From: Tetmemena sp. SeJ-2015
Lineage: Eukaryota > Ciliophora > Spirotrichea > Sporadotrichida > Oxytrichidae
Reading direction: 5' to 3'
Assembly (NCBI GenBank): GCA_027382625.1
Contig: JAJKFJ010021727.1
Span: 1 to 12,659, forward strand
Length of the DNA: 12,659 nt
This document shows positions 9,601 through 12,659 of this stretch, in pieces. The translations under genes and the position numbers were made by a program. A model generated the notes under the pieces. It saw only the letters and a list, made by a program, of their open reading frames with translations, searched no databases and had not been told where the DNA came from. The stretch's first letter is position 1, and each line of letters begins with the position of its first letter.

Positions 9601-11345
9601 TCTCTACAACTAGCAGACAGTATACTTAGTTAAATCTCCTCTAAGAGGAAAGACACAAGGTAGCCGAGGTATCGGATAGTGGCCAGTTGACATCCCTACC
9701 CTAAAGAAAGCAGAGTTTTGTGCCTTTAATATAGCTGAGAATTTAATTGTAGTAAATTAAATTGAAATGGAACAAATTAGCTGCATTTACAGTACGTTCA
9801 AATTATAATTATTACATCATTCAGCATAATTCTAAAAGCTTTATATCCTTACAATTATTTGTAAGGAAATGTTGAGTAAAGAGATATAAATTAGGAAAGT
9901 TGGAAATTGCGAGTACTTTCATAATCAAGATACTGCGCACACCATATTGCAATAATGAGAGGTGTCGAGCTCAAAATCCTGAGAAACTTGAGCGATTTCA
10001 ACCGTCGCCAAGTTGCAACTCTCCATTTATTATTTTAACACATCACCTATTTTAATTTAATTTTCTATAATAATTATAATAAGTATAAGATAGCCTTTAA
10101 AATCTTTTTTATCCTCCATCAATTCCTTGATCTCGAACTCATTTTGCAAAAGTCTTGCAAAAATTTTAATATAACAAAATTTATATATTTGTATATACAT
10201 ATATCGATAGATTTTATCATAAATTTCATGATATTGTTCAAAGCTGTCGAATTTTTGGGGTATTATGATTTCTTGCTGATAAATTGAAATTTCATGTCGC
10301 CCACTTCTTTACCCCGAATTTTCGGCCACTTCACACACCCTTATATTGTTTTCATTTTCAGCAGTGATAATTCTATATAAATGGAAATATATATACAAAT
10401 TTATTTTTTAAATTATTAATTCTGTTGCATTAATCTTTGAAGTGGTATTATATCCTGGATGTGATCTGTTGACGGAGCTGCTTGAGACTAATTTGCATGT
10501 CTACTTAATCTAGAGTAATGATTATAAGTCATAATTTTTTAAAGAGCGGGGTTAAGAACTATAAAATGAAGTTTTGGGCAGGGTGGTCCTGATGATCAGA
10601 TGGAAACTGAAGGGAACTGGTTTGAATTGACTACGGGTTCGAATACCATAAATTAAAATTTATATCATTTGAAATTTAATTTAATTAATTTGATCACTTA
10701 GAGCGAAGTGCTTACATGAGTCTCACACGAAATAGGATATGACTAACAGTGAAGACATAATTACACAAATGTCAAAAAATTGGCAGTCTCCTTGGAGGAT
10801 CTGATTTTCTTCTGTCCGAAATCCGACAGAGGGAAAAATACTCAAATTAATTATAGAATTTGCAGAGTGGTCGCTCCATTTCAAATCAAAATGTAAAGTC
10901 ATAGCACAATTAATTCGATGTTGAGTGGAGTTTAATAATTAAATCAAGTGTTCTTTATATTAATCTCTTTTTTAACAACCATCATCACTTTTCCATTAAA
11001 TTCTGCAATTTTTAATTAAAATAAATAATAATTTTTACGATTAAGATCAAAACTTAAAGATAAATATTTATTTTTGAATGAATCTTGTTCCATTAAGATT
11101 CACATTGAGTCTTTGTCTCCTATTTTAAGGGTTTTATTGGACATATGATTTCTTTCTTCCTCTTCCTCTACTTAGACTTTTTCTTCTTCTCTTATATCCT
11201 ACTCCTATTCTACTTGGTTTACATTTTGCGGAACGACGTTACTATTCTGTTTCTGTTCTTCATTTACGAACATCTCAAAATCAACGAATTTGCCTTTGCG
11301 AGAAAACTTCTGTTTTTTAGAGATGGAATTTTTGTTGCTTTACAT
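556..11345 (-). CDS. UPF1-like superfamily 1 helicase gene in about 20 germline pieces
   Basis: Predicted ATP-dependent RNA/DNA helicase of the UPF1 branch of SF1. All core motifs appear in order on the minus strand: GPPGTGKT (I, 7916-7939), CTPSNAAAD (Ia), DEAAQATE (II, 5321-5344), GDHKQLGP (III, 4794-4817), QYRMHP (4664-4681), IGVISPYNGQ (IV, 3064-3084), TIDSWQGRE (V, 2946-2972) and LNVALTRAK (VI, 2222-2248). Spacing matches human UPF1 across several joined junctions; for example GNSFLN to ISPY has the same length as human GTSYLN to ITPY. The gene is unscrambled and all pieces share one strand. The N-terminus looks acidic and Q/E-rich. I see no UPF1 cysteine/histidine domain, so it may be a UPF1/SEN1-type paralogue rather than UPF1 itself. 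Functions such as nonsense-mediated decay are inferred from family only. The N-terminal third is incompletely joined. Confidence 0.9.
606..818. repeat. Left outer arm of foldback
   Basis: Inverted copy of about 1845-2071, with only scattered substitutions and one small indel near 735 (a segment of about 10 bp is extra in the right arm). It includes the shared block TTTCCGTTGAGCTTTCTAC. Confidence 0.88.
819..1347. mobile_element. GC-richer insert inside the left foldback arm
   Basis: The right arm runs continuously through this point, but the left arm is interrupted by about 530 bp. The insert is flanked by near-identical 16-bp direct repeats: ATTAGTACAATTAAGG at 803-818 and ATTAGTACAATTTAGG at 1332-1347. 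Its centre (about 850-1300) is visibly richer in G+C than the rest of the window. Plus-strand frames are unusually open under TGA-only stops: one from ATG near 937 starts MRQGIMVAEALGKVVELLTG, and an overlapping frame stays open from 984 past 1340. The frames conflict, so I cannot say which, if any, is coding. It may instead be an RNA-type or transposon insert. Confidence 0.7.
1348..1557. repeat. Left inner arm of foldback
   Basis: Pairs with 1643-1844 in inverted orientation. Shared blocks include CAGATGCTTACTCGGGCGTA and GGTCTAGGTGGCTAGGATAG. A short extra sequence (ACAAAAC near 1376-1382) is present only on the left. Confidence 0.88.
1643..2071. repeat. Right arm of foldback, uninterrupted
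   Basis: Inverted match to both left-arm parts joined together. It shows the structure of the arm before the left-arm insertion and serves as the internal reference for it. Confidence 0.88.
2068..2252 (-). CDS. Helicase MDS with motif VI
   Basis: Encodes RLNVALTRAKYGLIIIGN, then RRTLSTNPKWKNYLDYLEDQ and VIVTSYEEAIAKIKNEYQPPW. The Arg of LTRAK is the motif VI arginine finger. The region after it resembles the UPF1 stretch ending NYYKEQKVLVEG; two adjacent TAA codons here must be Gln. The upstream pointer TAGA (2249-2252) pairs with 2877-2880. Joining gives GFMKNKNRLNVALT, the same length as human GFLNDPRRLNVALT. Confidence 0.92.
2283..2869. repeat. 15-bp terminal inverted repeat pair
   Basis: ATTATACTGAAGAAT near 2283 and its exact complement near 2855-2869 sit just inside the IES ends. 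They bracket the nested ORF 2372-2743, like a small transposon. Confidence 0.65.
2372..2743 (-). CDS. Candidate 92-aa gene nested inside a helicase IES
   Basis: Starts at ATG 2741-2743 (MRAMVEDQKRDRANRILKVE) and ends at TGA 2372-2374 (GNIGTQRIFILRIMIKFI). Three further pointer pairs restore one frame: CATA (2656-2659/2624-2627), ATTTG (2565-2569/2542-2546) and AGCAAAG (2515-2521/2477-2483). After removal the pieces sum to 279 nt, exactly 93 codons. The product is basic and helical, rich in Lys and Gln, with no recognisable domain. It lies on the same strand as the helicase and between inverted repeats. It could be a nested somatic gene, an element-encoded protein, or a chance path through short repeats; the 7-bp pointer is the best support. 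Confidence 0.5.
2877..3004 (-). CDS. Helicase MDS with motif V
   Basis: Encodes LMEGITNQVNTIDSWQGREQ, then DFIIFTTVRSENTIGFMKNKN. This corresponds to human [33 protein letters not shown]. The pointer AACT (3001-3004) pairs with 3044-3047, excising 43 bp and giving QKLRQLMEG. Confidence 0.92.
3044..3151 (-). CDS. Helicase MDS with motif IV
   Basis: Encodes KINQLLYIGIKKMDASRIGV, then ISPYNGQTQKLRQ. Motif IV is IGVISPYNGQ, where human UPF1 has IGIITPYEGQ. The 7-bp pointer AAATTTG (plus strand CAAATTT at 3145-3151 and 4408-4414) joins it to GNSFLNLGQANL. The joined GNSFLN...ISPY segment has the same length as its human counterpart. Confidence 0.92.
3186..3757. mobile_element. Element A: inverted-repeat element without visible gene
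   Basis: Arms of about 65 bp: 3184-3250 is the imperfect inverse of 3690-3757. Both arms end outward in a run of six C/G (CCCCCC) next to GGAAAAG/GGAAAG and contain TTATGATTTT and CCATATTTT-like blocks. The interior (about 3250-3690) is very AT-rich with no credible ORF. It looks like a non-autonomous, MITE-like element. Confidence 0.7.
3768..4390. mobile_element. Element B: inverted-repeat element carrying a small ORF
   Basis: Arms of about 65 bp are imperfect inverses of each other: 3771-3835 and about 4312-4390. Shared blocks include TATCGGAGGGTT and ATCTCTAGGGT. The interior holds the plus-strand ORF 3897-4202. It abuts element A within the same helicase IES. Confidence 0.78.
3897..4202 (+). 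CDS. 83-aa basic, coiled-coil-like ORF inside element B
   Basis: Starts ATG 3897-3899 and ends TGA 4200-4202. The repeat CTTCA at 3910-3914 and 3964-3968 defines a 54-bp segment containing an in-frame TGA; removing it joins MKKRTS to RQQKVKDKAKTFERLIQELD and leaves 252 nt (84 codons including stop). The rest reads QRKQQTILQFRSESH and ends YEQTKDLLHQDGC. Several Gln codons are TAA. The protein is highly charged and probably helical; I recognise no family. It lies opposite in strand to the helicase and is confined to the element, so it may be element-encoded or a nested gene. From codon 7 to the stop, over 70 codons without TGA and with coding-like composition make translation plausible. Confidence 0.6.
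4408..4446 (-). CDS. Helicase short MDS (GNSFLNLGQANL)
   Basis: A 39-bp MDS encoding GNSFLNLGQANL, matching human GTSYLNRTEAANV. The 3-bp pointer TAT (plus ATA 4444-4446/4481-4483) removes 37 bp and links it to EVQKGVKTEY. The short pointer is justified mainly by the family match. Confidence 0.8.
4481..4513 (-). CDS. Helicase very short MDS (EVQKGVKTEY)
   Basis: A 33-bp MDS encoding IEVQKGVKTEY. A 3-bp ATA pointer (plus TAT 4511-4513/4553-4555) removes 42 bp to give PLLFIEVQKGVKTEYGNSF, close in length to human MFFYVTQGQEEIASSGTSY. An alternative 5-bp pair TTCAT gives FIDDRSPEG but then breaks the downstream frame, so it was not preferred. Confidence 0.6.
4553..4717 (-). CDS. Helicase MDS with QYRMHP motif
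   Basis: Encodes IEGGFPNVMLRSQYRMHPFI, then LELPNRLFYEGRIGNEFKYS and HRDFFISEDKPLLFI. The Q of QYRMHP is the TAG codon complementary to 4679-4681, direct evidence for the code. The pointer ATTGAA (4712-4717/4740-4745) excises 28 bp to give SRLIEGGFPNV. Confidence 0.93.
4740..4830 (-). CDS. Helicase MDS with motif III
   Basis: Encodes LTIIGDHKQLGPQIVSNIKG, then PDSLFSRLIE. Human UPF1 has [30 protein letters not shown]. The pointer CTTAA (plus TTAAG 4826-4830/5275-5279) joins it to AEQVV. Confidence 0.93.
4831..5274. other. Helicase IES of about 449 bp, no gene seen
   Basis: AT-rich spacer between CTTAA pointers. A patch near 4875-4900 reads NCHGASTPC on the minus strand, but it is not needed by the helicase frame and has no flanking pointers, so I see nothing firm in it. 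Confidence 0.8.
5275..5413 (-). CDS. Helicase MDS with motif II (DEAAQATE)
   Basis: Encodes IYMYIGRGDPRLKGVKFTKV, then IIDEAAQATEIEVIACMLDA and EQVV. This matches human [40 protein letters not shown]. The Asp and Glu of DEAAQ are the Mg-binding/catalytic Walker B residues. The pointer TTCAT (plus ATGAA 5409-5413/5547-5551) joins it to GWADF, recreating the family ADVI motif as ADFI. Confidence 0.92.
5414..5546. other. Helicase IES of about 138 bp, AT-rich
   Basis: AT-rich spacer between the two TTCAT pointers, with no coding signal. Confidence 0.75.
5547..5602 (-). CDS. Helicase short MDS before motif II (ADFI)
   Basis: Encodes CKSIIKQSLIIGQGWADFI, the helix and strand before motif II (human ERELLMNADVI). 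The 7-bp pointer TGCAAGA (plus TCTTGCA 5596-5602/7322-7328) joins it to KRELQETIK. The segment QSLIIGQGW is long relative to human and may hide another tiny IES. A competing in-frame join through GAATTC near 5624/5642 is rejected because it ties to the nested gene, whose stop precedes it. Confidence 0.78.
5636..7307 (-). CDS. Nested gene X: 229-aa helical protein in five MDSs
   Basis: ATG 7305-7307 (MAAYHQYF) to TGA 5636-5638 (AAEDLTFKLEFS). Four pointers restore one frame: TTAATATTTTG, 11 bp (7283-7293/7160-7170); TTTAT (7085-7089/7046-7050); TAGTA (6671-6675/6107-6111); GAAGAA (5988-5993/5732-5737). The pieces total exactly 690 nt. The largest MDS (6671-7050) stays open for 126 codons with many TAA/TAG Gln codons. 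The product is polar and largely helical, with segments such as SIEKNIAERSNYQLLQIKNF, NDVIEASAYGVNFQLHKYKD and LLLGVSVEGIKKMNQVNLDN. I do not recognise the family; a BAR-like or other coiled-coil fold is only a guess. It sits wholly inside one helicase IES on the same strand, so it should be freed as its own somatic chromosome or lost with the IES. Confidence 0.72.
5738..5987. other. IES of gene X, about 256 bp, AT-rich
   Basis: Bounded by pointer GAAGAA. The minus-strand standard-code ORF here is an artefact of AT-rich DNA. No other signal. Confidence 0.7.
6107..6675. other. IES of gene X containing a 25-bp inverted-repeat element
   Basis: Bounded by pointer TAGTA (plus TACTA), which joins KKRDS to KYYKYDHQN in frame. 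The element at 6136-6637 fills most of it. Confidence 0.75.
6136..6637. mobile_element. Element with perfect 25-bp terminal inverted repeats
   Basis: 6136-6160 (ATAGGTCAAATACGAATAGT plus TGATT) is the exact complement of 6613-6637. The interior has one long minus-strand frame without TGA from about 6533 to 6143 (130 codons), with coding-like stretches (NITHDIGIILKKAFPISKNQ and RLEILLAQNDSIDEGGG) but no early ATG. A second frame in the right half also looks open, so the true path is unclear. It is probably a small transposon now acting as an IES of a nested gene. Confidence 0.75.
7322..7368 (-). CDS. Helicase short MDS (GPTKRELQETIK)
   Basis: Encodes KGPTKRELQETIKCK. The pointer GAAA (plus TTTC 7365-7368/7527-7530) joins it in frame to ENMLANK and skips about 162 bp. 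Together with the TGCAAGA junction this gives a linker between motifs Ia and II of about the length seen in UPF1. Confidence 0.75.
7369..7526. other. Helicase IES of about 162 bp
   Basis: Bounded by pointer GAAA. It is open in one minus-strand frame but AT-rich, and the family alignment does not need it. Confidence 0.65.
7527..7598 (-). CDS. Helicase MDS (HRMLFMSEEEQLLESENMLA)
   Basis: Encodes HRMLFMSEEEQLLESENMLA plus NKK, an acidic linker after motif Ia. The pointer CTTCA (plus TGAAG 7594-7598/7631-7635) removes 37 bp and changes frame correctly (YTLLHRMLF). Confidence 0.88.
7631..7789 (-). CDS. Helicase MDS with motif Ia
   Basis: Encodes LCTPSNAAADVITKRLQEID, then CLTNQFIRLQSEAREDIFNL and DLNEVKSYTLL. 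It matches human [35 protein letters not shown]. The pointer TAAT (plus ATTA 7786-7789/7832-7835) removes 46 bp to give REDPNLCTPSN. Confidence 0.93.
7832..7954 (-). CDS. Helicase MDS with Walker A (GPPGTGKT)
   Basis: Encodes LSLVHGPPGTGKTVTTTLIY, then NHCNCCQLVQIDGYEIREDP. The P-loop Lys and Thr are present at 7916-7921. The pointer TTAT (plus ATAA 7951-7954/7992-7995) removes 41 bp and joins SEFNN to LSLVHG. Confidence 0.95.
7992..8208 (-). CDS. Helicase MDS upstream of Walker A (Q-motif region)
   Basis: Encodes QSRQLAALQKFRFESKESSE, QSLKEDILKCEEVSANYYFA and KKAKKSIVPKFSQTFSASQT, then EAIRKSEFNN. SQTEAIRKS corresponds to the human NHSQVYAVKTVL motif that binds the adenine. The pointer AATT (8205-8208/8228-8231) removes 23 bp and gives IIMNQSRQLAALQKF. 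Confidence 0.88.
8228..8310 (-). CDS. Helicase MDS, domain 1B/1A boundary
   Basis: Encodes NKLQFARHKVSKGLTLYLII plus MN, fitting the UPF1 stretch before the STSFDRMQSALKTF helix. The upstream boundary was not resolved; the 8310-8520 stretch is AT-rich without a clear frame. Confidence 0.65.
8311..8520. other. AT-rich spacer, probably IES
   Basis: Homopolymer-rich and AT-rich, with no coding signal. Boundaries not defined. Confidence 0.5.
8525..8714 (-). CDS. Helicase 1B-domain MDS(s) (YEAIGVVNRVF)
   Basis: Encodes YEAIGVVNRVFIQARDDVRL, then NQKSTLISTKYW, like human [22 protein letters not shown]. A further minus-strand coding-like patch (INSKRPSDMGPQDLPDK or an alternative frame) lies at 8525-8581, after an intron-like segment. 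The pointer GTTTAT (plus ATAAAC 8709-8714/8731-8736) removes only 22 bp upstream. Confidence 0.75.
8582..8606 (-). other. Candidate 25-nt spliceosomal intron
   Basis: On the minus strand it begins GTAAGT (8601-8606) and ends TTTGTAG (8582-8588), consensus-like splice sites inside helicase coding sequence. It could instead be part of a small IES with an ATAT repeat. Frames on both sides are not decisive. Confidence 0.4.
8731..8775 (-). CDS. Helicase short MDS (SEVSPYEQDICFV)
   Basis: Encodes SEVSPYEQDICFV, joined by the 6-bp GTTTAT pointer to YEAIGVV. It resembles the '..E.DIVL..' strand preceding the GIV/GVV strand in SF1B helicases. The upstream boundary is unresolved. Confidence 0.7.
8893..8990 (-). 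CDS. Possible helicase MDS (SKSQASRYAKDRDSPQK)
   Basis: The minus-strand frame reads INYLSEANSVPKKSSKSQAS and then RYAKDRDSPQKHLS, polar and coding-like, within a longer TGA-free frame. It could be a flexible loop of domain 1B, but no pointer linking it to 8731-8775 or to about 9930 was found. Confidence 0.4.
9018..9870. repeat. 14-bp inverted repeats flanking a plus-strand ORF
   Basis: ATTTCCTTACAAAT at 9018-9031 and its exact complement at 9857-9870 bracket the ORF 9037-9690. The right copy is also part of a local hairpin (TCCTTACAAT...TTGTAAGGA, 9846-9868). Confidence 0.5.
9037..9690 (+). CDS. Candidate 202-aa plus-strand gene with one 45-bp IES
   Basis: ATG 9037-9039 to TGA 9688-9690. 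The only in-frame TGA between them lies in a 45-bp segment flanked by AATGAC (9291-9296/9336-9341); excision joins EFDWTM to TQSSLKVNG and leaves 203 codons including stop. The product is polar, rich in Ser, Gln and Lys (SSPQSKHLLSKHSLQLADSI and SQISSKRKDTRQPRYR), without a recognised domain. The strand is A-rich over the ORF, opposite to the helicase MDSs around it. It falls in the gap between helicase pieces at 8775 and 9928. The antisense strand also has long TGA-free frames, so coding strand is not certain. Confidence 0.5.
9691..9927. other. AT-rich spacer with a hairpin
   Basis: No clear coding signal. It includes the inverted repeat TCCTTACAATTATTTGTAAGGA at about 9847-9868. Confidence 0.5.
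9928..10167 (-). CDS. Helicase N-terminal MDS (FARLLQNEFEIKELMEDKKD)
   Basis: Encodes FARLLQNEFEIKELMEDKKD, then after an AT-rich in-frame stretch (possible hidden IES near 10030-10095) MESCNLATVEIAQVSQDFEL, ending at a TGA (9925-9927) that lies in the next IES. It matches the start of the 1B domain of UPF1/SEN1-type helicases, a helix followed by the first strand of the barrel. The pointer AAAAT (plus ATTTT 10163-10167/10211-10215) removes 48 bp in frame. Confidence 0.7.
10211..10373 (-). CDS. Helicase N-terminal MDS (IPQKFDSFEQYHEIYDK)
   Basis: Encodes ENENNIRVCEVAENSGQRSG, RHEISIYQQEII, then IPQKFDSFEQYHEIYDK. 'P..F.S.E.Y..I..' followed by a long helix is typical just before the 1B domain of UPF1/SEN1 helicases. 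The pointer GAATTA (plus TAATTC 10368-10373/10417-10422) continues upstream. Confidence 0.75.
10417..10529 (-). CDS. Helicase N-terminal MDS, frame ambiguous
   Basis: Two TGA-free frames look coding: one reads DQVDMQISLKQLRQQITSRI, in phase with the GAATTA pointer; the other reads SRHANQSQAAPSTDHIQDII. The first is preferred because its phase fits the downstream MDS. The pointer ACTT (plus AAGT 10526-10529/10569-10572) may link upstream. Confidence 0.5.
10569..10930 (-). CDS. Helicase N-terminal pieces, boundaries unresolved
   Basis: Coding-like minus-strand patches occur at 10569-10625 (GPPCPKL or alternative frames) and 10755-10926 (FDLKWSDHSANSIINLSIFP, SVGFRTEENQILQGDCQFF). The latter loosely resembles the UPF1 stretch ending DMRLMQGDE, although its position would then be out of order. 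A 6-bp repeat ACTCAA (plus TTGAGT 10921-10926/11105-11110) could join to the first MDS but leads to a TGA after about 10 codons. Treat as tentative. Confidence 0.4.
11103..11345 (-). CDS. Helicase candidate first MDS with ATG
   Basis: ATG 11343-11345, open to a TGA at 11100-11102. It reads MQSNKNSISKKQKFSRKGKF, VDFEMFVNEEQKQNSNVVPQ, then an acidic run EREEEKVQVEEEEER-like segment with Gln from TAA/TAG. A basic start followed by an acidic Q/E-rich tract is typical of a disordered N-terminus. The upstream DNA is an AT-rich leader. Assignment to the helicase rests on strand and position only. Confidence 0.6.
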
Positions 11346-11378
11346 TTAATAATAAACATTGTTTATTTATAATTAATC

Positions 11379-12584
11379 ATGTGAGTACAAGATTTGTATT
11401 TCTAATTTATTTTTATTAATTAAGGAACCAGTAGTTTATATATGTCTTTATTTTCTGATCAGCATTAAAAAATTGTTGCATTACATTAAAAAAATTAACA
11501 AAAATATTTGAGGGGGGCAAGGAATAACTCCCTAGCTCATTATAAAAAAATAGAATAGTTACTCTAAGATTAAAATTAGCAAAAATAAACGAATAATTGA
11601 GAGATTTTTGTGTAATTTTTTTCTAGAGGGTCATTTTAAATAGTTTAAGATTCTAAGCTTTGATCAAATTAATTTTAATGAATTATTTTATTCACACGTA
11701 TGTCTGACTATAAATATAACTTATCTCATTTAAATCATTTTTTTATTTATGAATTAAGCATCATTAAACTATAACCCTCTAGGTATATAATCATTACTAT
11801 AGAGGGATTTAGTCTATAATATACAAGTGCTTTTATGTTTTAGATCTTAAATAAATAAAAGTTGAGTTGTGAGCTCACTTAATAAGCTTACATGAATTTA
11901 ACAATTTTATTTTAAAGAATGATTAATATTAAACTAAAATCTGCTGAATTATTAATTTTAGAAGCCAATAAGATATCAACTTACATAAATATATTATTGG
12001 ATGAATTTTCCTTTACTGGATTATTCAACTAGAATGCTTATCCAAGATATTAAGCATAGCTTTGAAATAAAAAATGGATTAAAGCTTATATCTTAAGGAG
12101 TAAAATCGATTTTAGACTTTAAAAAATGTTTTTTTAAAAATCTATTTTCTGACTCTATAAAAAAATTTTAATCTAACTAATTTACAATATTTTCTTTTTG
12201 AAAATTTTATTTTAGCTTTAGTTGCGAATTTTAAATTAAAAAATATAAATTTGAGAATATAAATATTATTAACTCTATATGTGAAATTAAATTTATCTTT
12301 TTTTATGATTATTATTTCATTTTCCTTACTGTATTTTATATTTTTACTTAATAAATTGGTGATAATAAAAAATGCATCTTTATTTAAGAATAAAAAATAT
12401 ATTCTTTCTCAATATTCCTGAAAATATTTAGGATTGTAAGTGATAAAAAGATTCATTTAATTTAATAGTTAAAAGTAAAAATTAAAACTTAAAATAAAAT
12501 AGAATTAATAGAACTAGTAAAAATTACATTCAATCTTAATATTATGATATTGGAATTAAATGTCAAAAATTATGTGAGTACAAG
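11379..12584. repeat. 13-bp direct repeat bounding about 1.2 kb of AT-rich DNA
   Basis: ATGTGAGTACAAG occurs at 11379-11391 and 12572-12584. It lies upstream of the helicase ATG, so it could be a long pointer of an IES in the 5' leader, or a target duplication. The interior shows no coding signal; a small hairpin CCCTCTA...TAGAGGG sits near 11775-11808. Confidence 0.5.
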
Positions 12585-12629
12585 TCTCTTATTAATATCA
12601 TCTTTAATATATCAATCAATATTATTCAT

Positions 12630-12659
12630 CGAAAACACGAGTGCGAAAACACGAGTGCG
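12630..12659. repeat. 14-bp tandem repeat at window end
   Basis: CGAAAACACGAGTG occurs twice (12630-12643, 12644-12657) followed by CG. It is GC-rich next to AT-rich DNA and is cut by the window edge. Confidence 0.85.

Noticed and set aside
10625..10652. tRNA-like GGGTTCGAATACC T-loop sequence
   Set aside because: The T-stem does not pair properly and no acceptor or anticodon arm could be folded around it; it lies in minus-strand coding-like sequence.
556..11345. Scrambled or inverted MDS order in the helicase
   Set aside because: All securely identified pieces from 556 to 8775 are on one strand and in linear order; plus-strand ORFs are better explained as passengers of IESs. The 10755-10926 piece alone could hint at disorder but is too uncertain.
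11145..11372. Plus-strand 75-aa hydrophobic 'membrane protein' ORF
   Set aside because: It is the antisense of the acidic, Lys/Glu/Gln-rich first helicase MDS; poly-Phe/Leu arises from the complement of GAA/AAG runs.
1..12659. TBE-type transposon with telomere-like C4A4C4 ends
   Set aside because: No C4A4C4 termini and no recognisable transposase, zinc-finger or kinase ORF were seen.

Overview
The window reads as germline (micronuclear) DNA of a spirotrich ciliate of the hypotrich type (Oxytricha/Stylonychia-like). Two signs support this. In-frame TAA and TAG fall where a helicase family requires or tolerates glutamine: the Q of QYRMHP is TAG and the Q of DEAAQATE is TAA. TGA is the only stop used. 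The coding sequence is also cut into many short pieces (MDSs) separated by AT-rich internal eliminated sequences (IESs). Each junction has a 3-11 bp direct repeat (pointer), and removing one repeat copy plus the spacer restores the frame. Standard-code ORF calls are therefore nearly useless here.

Main gene: a UPF1-like superfamily 1 helicase on the minus strand runs from a candidate ATG at 11345 to a TGA at 556-558. About 20 MDSs lie in unscrambled order. From Walker A (7916-7939) through motif VI (2222-2248) to the stop, nearly every junction can be solved. The N-terminal third (about 8800-11345) is only partly solved. Small IESs are 22-50 bp. Large ones are 606-2071, 2249-2880, 3145-4414, 4826-5279, 5596-7328 and roughly 8775-9927.

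The large IESs are occupied, giving a nested layout. IES 606-2071 is a perfectly bounded foldback element of two arms of about 425 bp, and its left arm carries a further GC-richer insert of about 530 bp. IES 2249-2880 holds a candidate 92-aa minus-strand gene. IES 3145-4414 holds two neighbouring terminal-inverted-repeat elements, one with an 83-aa plus-strand ORF. IES 5596-7328 holds a complete 229-aa gene (7307 to 5636), itself split into five MDSs, and one of its own IESs contains an element with 25-bp perfect inverted repeats. The unresolved gap 8775-9927 holds a 202-codon plus-strand ORF flanked by 14-bp inverted repeats.

Edges: bases 3 to about 230 carry the 3' part of another plus-strand gene, convergent with the helicase. 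From 11380 to 12570 the DNA is very AT-rich and bounded by a 13-bp direct repeat, possibly an IES in the helicase leader. The window ends in a 14-bp tandem repeat that may be a satellite edge or a sequencing-tag artefact.

All assignments come from reading the sequence by eye. Short pointers (3-4 bp) are weak individually; the strength lies in many junctions agreeing with one conserved protein.
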